From: Diogma glabrata | Taxonomy: Eukaryota; Arthropoda; Insecta; Diptera; Cylindrotomidae | Reading direction: 5' to 3' | DNA length: 64,000 bases | Assembly: GCA_963693315.1 (NCBI GenBank) | Contig: OY856188.1 | Span: forward strand, 163,638,002-163,702,001 | Part shown: in pieces, positions 63,717 through 64,000 of the stretch | How the letters are laid out: the number at the start of each line of letters is the position of its first letter | Numbering within the stretch: position 1 is the stretch's first letter | Made by a program: the position numbers and the translations under genes | Notes under the pieces: model-generated | Databases searched by the model: none | What the model saw: the letters and a program-made list of their open reading frames with translations, nothing else | What the model was told of the DNA's origin: nothing

Positions 63717-64000
63717 ATTCCTCCTATTATTATTGTAAACTATAGTTACTCTAATACTATTGCTGCGCTAAAAACTTTAAATATTGTTGCTTACCACATT
63801 AAAATTATAAGTATTGGATTAAAGTTGATTCCACTTACTGAAGACAATTACCTTGCAATTATGAATAACCTGGATCAATTAGAAGTGTAACATTTTACTT
63901 TTGAATCAACTGCTACTAAGCCGATAAAAGCAATAATATATGGAATACCTTCTGTGATTGAGATTACATCCATTAAAGAAAGTTTGGTTGAATATGCTAT
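63717..64000 (+). pseudogene. LINE ORF1 continuation (PRE_C2HC-like), runs off window
   Basis: Downstream of the Penelope insertion the + strand reads IPPIIIVNYSYSNTIAALKT, GLKLIPLTEDNYLAIMNNLD, a TAA, then TKPIKAIIYGIPSVIEITSI and KESLVEYA. This is the pattern of the Jockey-type ORF1 core (P(I/L)(R/K)xVIxGIP...IKEDL) that precedes CCHC fingers. The fingers and ORF2 would lie beyond 64000. The internal stop and the frameshift near 60295 show decay before or after the insertion. Confidence 0.65.

Larger units (their letters stand above)
60314..63728. mobile_element. Inverted dimer of a 5'-truncated Penelope-like element
   Basis: A 12 bp target duplication, ATTCCTCCTATT, lies at 60314-60325 and 63717-63728. 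Between are two nearly identical copies of about 1.64 kb in opposite orientation: left 60385-62025 (minus) and right 62073-63716 (+), joined at their truncated 5' ends by a 47 bp spacer. The left copy has about 60 bp extra beyond the shared 3' end. Each carries the RT C-terminal part plus a GIY-YIG endonuclease and a 3' UTR. Confidence 0.9.

Noticed and set aside
60314..63728. The inverted Penelope dimer as an assembly or amplification artefact
   Set aside because: The 12 bp target duplication at its outer ends and the asymmetric junction spacer are those of a real insertion. A chimera would not create them. Confirmation from long reads is still desirable.

Overview
The window looks like nuclear DNA of an insect or a close arthropod relative. 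It is very AT-rich. The one host gene I recognise is split into short exons with small (58 and 80 bp) and giant (13-15 kb) introns. The transposable elements are arthropod types: mariner, hAT, Penelope-like, Jockey/CR1-like LINE, Ty3/Gypsy and a Crypton-like tyrosine recombinase. There are no rRNA genes, operons or CRISPR arrays. One 200-base assembly gap lies at 33429-33628.

Host gene: six exons on the + strand (120-308, 1165-1275, 16739-16864, 16923-17029, 30345-30468, 30549-30578) encode most of a CMGC-family kinase best matched to CDK20 (cell cycle-related kinase, CCRK). The N-lobe exons lie upstream of the window. HRD, DFG and APE motifs are present and all visible splice phases agree. 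A poly(A) signal follows near 30651. Two of its introns (1276-16738 and 17030-30344) account for nearly half of the window and are packed with nested mobile elements.

Layout. 1.3-16.7 kb: a TIR element carrying orphan exon-like pieces, a 3.1 kb hAT (GTTTTAAG target duplication) containing other elements, LINE remnants interrupted by a (TA)n / foldback / (TA)n / mariner / (TA)n module, a second hAT, and a CGGC-repeat TIR element. 17-30.3 kb: three copies of one long repeat in alternating orientation, a Crypton-like recombinase, palindromic MITEs, a long-TIR element with a 148 bp satellite core, a third hAT and a foldback element. 30.6-36 kb: gene end, decayed Gypsy pol, assembly gap, and a MITE inside (TA)n. 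36.3-43.5 kb: a composite element with long inverted repeats and a broken transposase-like gene, with further hAT and truncated-LINE insertions. 43.5-60 kb: an internally deleted mariner that keeps an open DNA-binding domain, direct repeats, hairpin repeats, a second foldback copy, more TIR elements, two opposed LINE RT fragments and minisatellites. 60-64 kb: a LINE ORF1 interrupted by a nearly perfect inverted dimer of a 5'-truncated Penelope-like element.

Only the kinase looks like a working host gene. The rest records layered transposition; exact 8 bp, 10 bp and 12 bp target duplications let the order of many insertions be read.
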